DNA of 64,000 nt, taken from Sordaria brevicollis. Lineage: Eukaryota; Ascomycota; Sordariomycetes; Sordariales; Sordariaceae. Under the pieces are notes generated by a model. The model saw nothing but the letters and a program-made list of their open reading frames with translations. It did no database searches and had not been told where the DNA came from. The stretch spans positions 3,472,001 through 3,536,000 of the forward strand of contig JAUTDP010000003.1 of the NCBI GenBank assembly GCA_033439795.1, given 5' to 3'. The translations under genes were made by a program, and so were the position numbers. Positions 60,347 through 64,000 of the stretch are shown in pieces (the stretch's first letter is position 1; every line of letters begins with the position of its first letter).

Positions 60347-62747
60347 ATGTCGGAACCGCATGTGGCCAGTGTTTCCTTCGAGGACACTAGCACTGATCCT
60401 CCTACGAGAGGTAGGTTCCTCACCAATATCCTCGGCAGATCGTGAACGTTGTCACCGCTCGCTGGTTTTATCCAACCGATGCCTCCTAACTGTCGAGCTG
60501 CGAGTCTAGGCGGCTTCTACATCACGGCGAATGAGACGGTCAGGGTTGGTCGTGACACAGACAGAGACAATAATGACGTTGTCTTTGCCCATTCCACAGT
60601 CTCAAGAAACCATTTTGAGATATATTCCATCACTGTTGACGAAGAAGGACGCCATACACCACTTGTGTTTGTGCGAGACCGGCAATCTTCCAACGGAACT
60701 CTGCTTAACAAAAAGTGCGTGGGAAAGAAGCCAGACATCACCCCGGGGAGGCTACTCCAGAACGGGGATGTTATCTCTATCCATACGTACATCACTTTCA
60801 GGTTCATCCAGCTTGGTGAACCAAATTCGTTCCCGTGTCTCACTGCGCGCCAGCGAGAAGAGCTCAAGGTATCATTGTCATTTTCGCCGAAATGAAAGCA
60901 CACATACCATGACTGACTTAGCGATGTCCAGCTTCTTGAAGACCGGTATGCGGTGACGAACCGCACACTTGGCGATGGAGCTCATGCCGTTGTCTACCTG
61001 GCAACGGATGTCGAAACAGGACAGCAGCTAGCTTGCAAGGTCCACAACTTGGATAGACGGCCTCGATCGCACCAGATACTCCGTCGGATCAAGCAAGAGG
61101 CAATCCTATTGAGCTATCTCGATCACGTAGGAAATCAGACAGCGAGGGAAACGGGTGGACGACCGTGACTAACCCAGTTGGCAGCCGAATATTCTTTCTA
61201 TCAAGGCCGCCTTTGAATCAGAGCATTCTGTGTAAGACTTCTTCCCACTGTCAACTGCTATGGTCTGGTAACTGATTGGTTTCAAGGTACATCTTCACGG
61301 AGCTGGCCACTGGCGGCGATCTTTTCTCTCTGCTTTCACGGGAGGGAACACTTCCAGAGATAGAGATACGATGGATCATACGTCAAGTCCTCAATGCTGT
61401 TGACTACATTCACAAGAAAGGCGTCGCGCATCGAGACATCAAGCCGGAGAATGTGCTCTGCGCCATAGCGCCCAACGTCTCCTACCGACTCGTTCTCTCT
61501 GACTTTGGAGACTCCGCTGTGACGAACCGTGGAAGGTTGAAATCTGAAGTTGGAACGACGTTTTACCGTGCCCCGTGAGTGTCTAATTTCCTTCTTCTAG
61601 CTGACATGTTCTGCATTTTGCTTGAGACGAAAGTGCTGACGCTCTGTTCAGGGAATGTCATAACTCTGAGCGAGGACACTCATTGTCTGCCGACATGTGG
61701 TCTATTGGAATGCTTTGCCTTCAGCTTTTTTCTGGGTTCCAGGAGGTTCCGAATCGCCGTCATCTCGATTTTACCAGTCAACGCAGAATCAACCGATACC
61801 TCAACATCATTTTTGGTGGTTGCAACCTGGACGCCGTCGTTGAAGATGAAGATACGGACTGCGATGATGATGATGGCGATCTCAGGGATCCCCAATCCTC
61901 CCGCCTCCGTCCAGACGAAGACATATCGACTGATGCACAGGACTTCATTCGTCAATGTCTCATCTACAACAGCAAGTACCGGCTCACGGCACGTGAAGCG
62001 CTCTCTCATCCCTGGATTTGCGAGCCACAGGAGGTTGATCAGCTTTTCCGAGGTCTTGAACACGACAATGCGGCTTCATGGGAGCCAAGGAAGATTCGGT
62101 TCGCTCCTTTCATCGAGAAACTTGGTGCGGTTCCAGATGCGCACGAAACCGAGCGAAACCAAGAATCAGGTACGATGGCAGAGTTCTTTGATGAAGAGAC
62201 TGAAGAAGATATCGATGCTGAGATATCGCCTCATTTTCGGAGGAAGCCAACGCCTCAACCCACTTCCCACCCATCATCATCAACCCATCAAGAGCACAGA
62301 AAAGGGGACACAATCCACCCACTGAGCAGCAACGACCCGTCTTCTCCTCCGCTGACTATCCGAACTCGACAGATGAGTCAGCGACCGCAATGCCAGCCAG
62401 GTTTATGGATGAACTATGACCCATCACCTGGCTCCGAGGAAGACGAGGACTCGGAAGACGGCATTGTTCCAGCACATCGTCCCCCTCTGCCCTCTTTCAT
62501 TATTACTCCTCCATCGCCAGAATTACCTGAACTCACTTCTTCGCCGTTGACGCTGTCGTCTCCGGGATCCACCATCCTCGGCGAATTGGACAGCAATGAG
62601 CATGGCAAAGAACGTTCTATGAATGATGCTTCGAGGGCTGAGGCGCCTACAACTGCATCAACTTTGGCTTATGTCCGAGAAGCGGCGAAGCGGCGGGACG
62701 AATTCAAGTTGAGTGAGTGCAAGAGGAGGAGGACATGCCCTGTTTAA
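60347..62747 (+). CDS. FHA-domain serine/threonine kinase, CHK2 family (Mek1/Rad53/Dun1-like)
   Basis: Exons 60347-60410, 60510-60868, 60932-61126, 61185-61231, 61287-61574, 61652-62747 (682 aa plus stop); introns are 99, 63, 58, 55 and 77 nt, all in phase. Residues about 22-140 form an FHA phosphothreonine-binding domain (VRVGRD, TVSRNHFEIY, SSNGTLLN). The kinase domain covers about 147-440: GDGAHAVVYLA (P-loop), Lys177, HRDIKPEN (270-276), DFG (294-296), GTTFYRAPE and HPWI at 438-440. An acidic insert VEDEDTDCDDDDGD lies in the C-lobe near 380-395. The tail (441-682) is acidic then Pro/Ser-rich and disordered. Domain order and N-terminal FHA resemble yeast Mek1 and CHK2. Which orthologue (meiotic Mek1-like or a DNA-damage checkpoint kinase) cannot be settled here. 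Distinct from a CHK1 type, which lacks FHA. Confidence 0.9.
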
Positions 62748-63120
62748 TCAACAGACGCCGGCTGATACGTCAGTTCCCGGGCATTTGACGGTGTCGATTA
62801 TTCCGCTTACTTCTCGGCGCCAAGAGTCCCCATACACTGCCTACAGTAGTATAGTCTCTTGAGTCTCGTGATCTCCCAGTCTTTACCCTTCTGGGCAGTA
62901 GGTGTGGTGGTTAGTTAGTAGAGCTCTAGCCATTTCTTTGGTACGTATTAGAGTACGTAAAGAGGGTATCGTGTACGGTTGTTAAATTGGGATTCGGTGA
63001 AATCGTAAAAGTCGTAATATATAAGTACGTAGTATTATAGTATTAATTACCAATATAATAATAAGTATAATACTATATAATATATTACAATTGCTATTTT
63101 TAAATATAACGGTAGTTTAT

Positions 63121-63210
63121 AACCTTTTTGATTTCGTTATTTTTATTATTAACCTTTTTAATTTCGTTATTTTTATTATTGAATTTCTTAATTTCGTTAT
63201 TTTTATTGTT
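63121..63210 (+). repeat. 30-bp tandem repeat, three copies
   Basis: Period-30 units each containing ATTTCGTTATTTTTATT. On the minus strand the unit would encode a 10-residue NNKNNEIKKx repeat, but no gene is evident. Confidence 0.8.
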
Positions 63211-63671
63211 CTTAATGCGTTAAATTTCCTATTCTTTATATTCGAGATTAAGACTCTCCTTAAATTATATTTTTTTTCTTAAGGTTATTTTGCTTAGGTT
63301 TTATATAGGGAGTAATTTTGGGTATTAAGGTATAGTTTATATTATTGTTAATTGTAAAAAAATGAATATTAATATTATAAATATATATATATTTATTATT
63401 TTTTTAATATAATAATTATATTTCTATATTAAAAATTTTTAAATTTTTTAGGTAGAATATATTAATTACGAGTAATTAATTAATATAAAAATTAAAAAGA
63501 TTTATAGTATTATACAATTTTTATATAAAAATATTAATTAAATATATTTAATAAAAAATGAAATATATTTATAAAAAACGTTTTTATAATTGTATTTACT
63601 GCTACTTTTAAATACCCTAATAAAGTATTGAATTTGTATAACTATAGTATTAACTAATTATATTTAATATT

Positions 63672-63875
63672 TTTTTATATATATCTATATAATATTCGAA
63701 AAAAATGAAAAAACCGTATAAATTGAAAAATCTATATAAATTATATAGAATACTAGTTAGAGTATTGGTTAAAGTGCTAGTTTTTACATATATCTATGTA
63801 ATATTCGAAAAAAATGAAAAAACTATATAAATCGAAAAATCTATATAAATCGTATAAAGTACTAGTCGGTTAATT
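63672..63875 (+). repeat. 109-bp tandem repeat, about 1.9 copies
   Basis: The first unit starts at 63672, the second at 63781; both contain AATATTCGAAAAAAATGAAA and an ACTAGT site. Differences are mainly transitions. Confidence 0.82.
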
Positions 63876-64000
63876 AATAAGATATTTATAACCGTAATAA
63901 TTATTACGTATATTCTACGCCGTTAAAAATTTCGTAATAATATTATATAATTAATTAAAAAGTTTTAATTTATTATAAATTAACGTTCCCAATCCTATAA

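Larger units (their letters stand above)
62940..64000. mobile_element. AT-rich RIP-like block, probably a repeat continuing past the window
   Basis: From about 62940 base composition shifts to AT-rich with TpA excess and few CpA, as in the mutated transposons. No LTR, inverted repeat, target duplication or coding remnant was found within the window, so type and right boundary are unknown. Confidence 0.5.

Noticed and set aside
1..64000. tRNA, 5S rRNA, CRISPR or bacterial features
   Set aside because: Scanned for B-box-like GGTTCGA and 5S-like sequence and for regular spacer arrays; none convincing, and the organism is eukaryotic.

Overview
This is a window from a filamentous ascomycete, most likely a Sordariomycete related to Neurospora. 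Ordinary gene-bearing DNA, with 55-110 nt introns carrying GT...AG ends and CTRAC-type branch sites, alternates with long AT-rich blocks. In those blocks CpA/TpG dinucleotides are nearly absent and TpA dominates, which is the signature of repeat-induced point mutation (RIP). The species cannot be fixed from sequence alone.

Layout. 1-2200: 5' part of DNA ligase I (minus; the 3' part lies outside the window). 3564-5512: pyruvate dehydrogenase E1 alpha (minus). 6278-9700: RIP-mutated DNA transposon with 46-bp terminal inverted repeats and an 8-bp target duplication (hAT-like). 11635-13836: CDC4/FBXW7-type F-box WD40 protein (minus). 14787-20404: RIP-mutated Ty1/copia element (minus). 22018-46712: three LTR retrotransposons nested like Russian dolls. 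A copia element (minus) was invaded by a chromodomain Ty3/gypsy element (plus, 24194-43227), which was itself invaded by a second Ty3/gypsy element (minus, 26687-34554). All three boundaries are fixed by equal-length LTR pairs and identical 5-bp target duplications. 48375-54305: YTA7/ABO1 AAA-ATPase with bromodomain (minus). 57113-58551: RNA polymerase I subunit A49 (minus). 59501-59659: 25-residue ribosomal protein L41 (minus), recognisable only after splicing. 60347-62747: FHA-domain CHK2-family kinase (plus). 62940-64000: start of another AT-rich RIP-like block with short tandem repeats.

The host genes are housekeeping or cell-cycle/chromatin functions (replication, carbon metabolism, ubiquitin ligase targeting, nucleosome handling, rRNA transcription, translation, checkpoint/meiotic signalling). 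They are separate transcription units, not a cluster or pathway. About 36 kb of the 64 kb is dead transposon sequence. All exon structures below were read by hand from splice signals plus reading-frame continuity and family resemblance; none was checked by alignment or transcripts. Short ORFs inside the AT-rich blocks and antisense to the genes are treated as chance.
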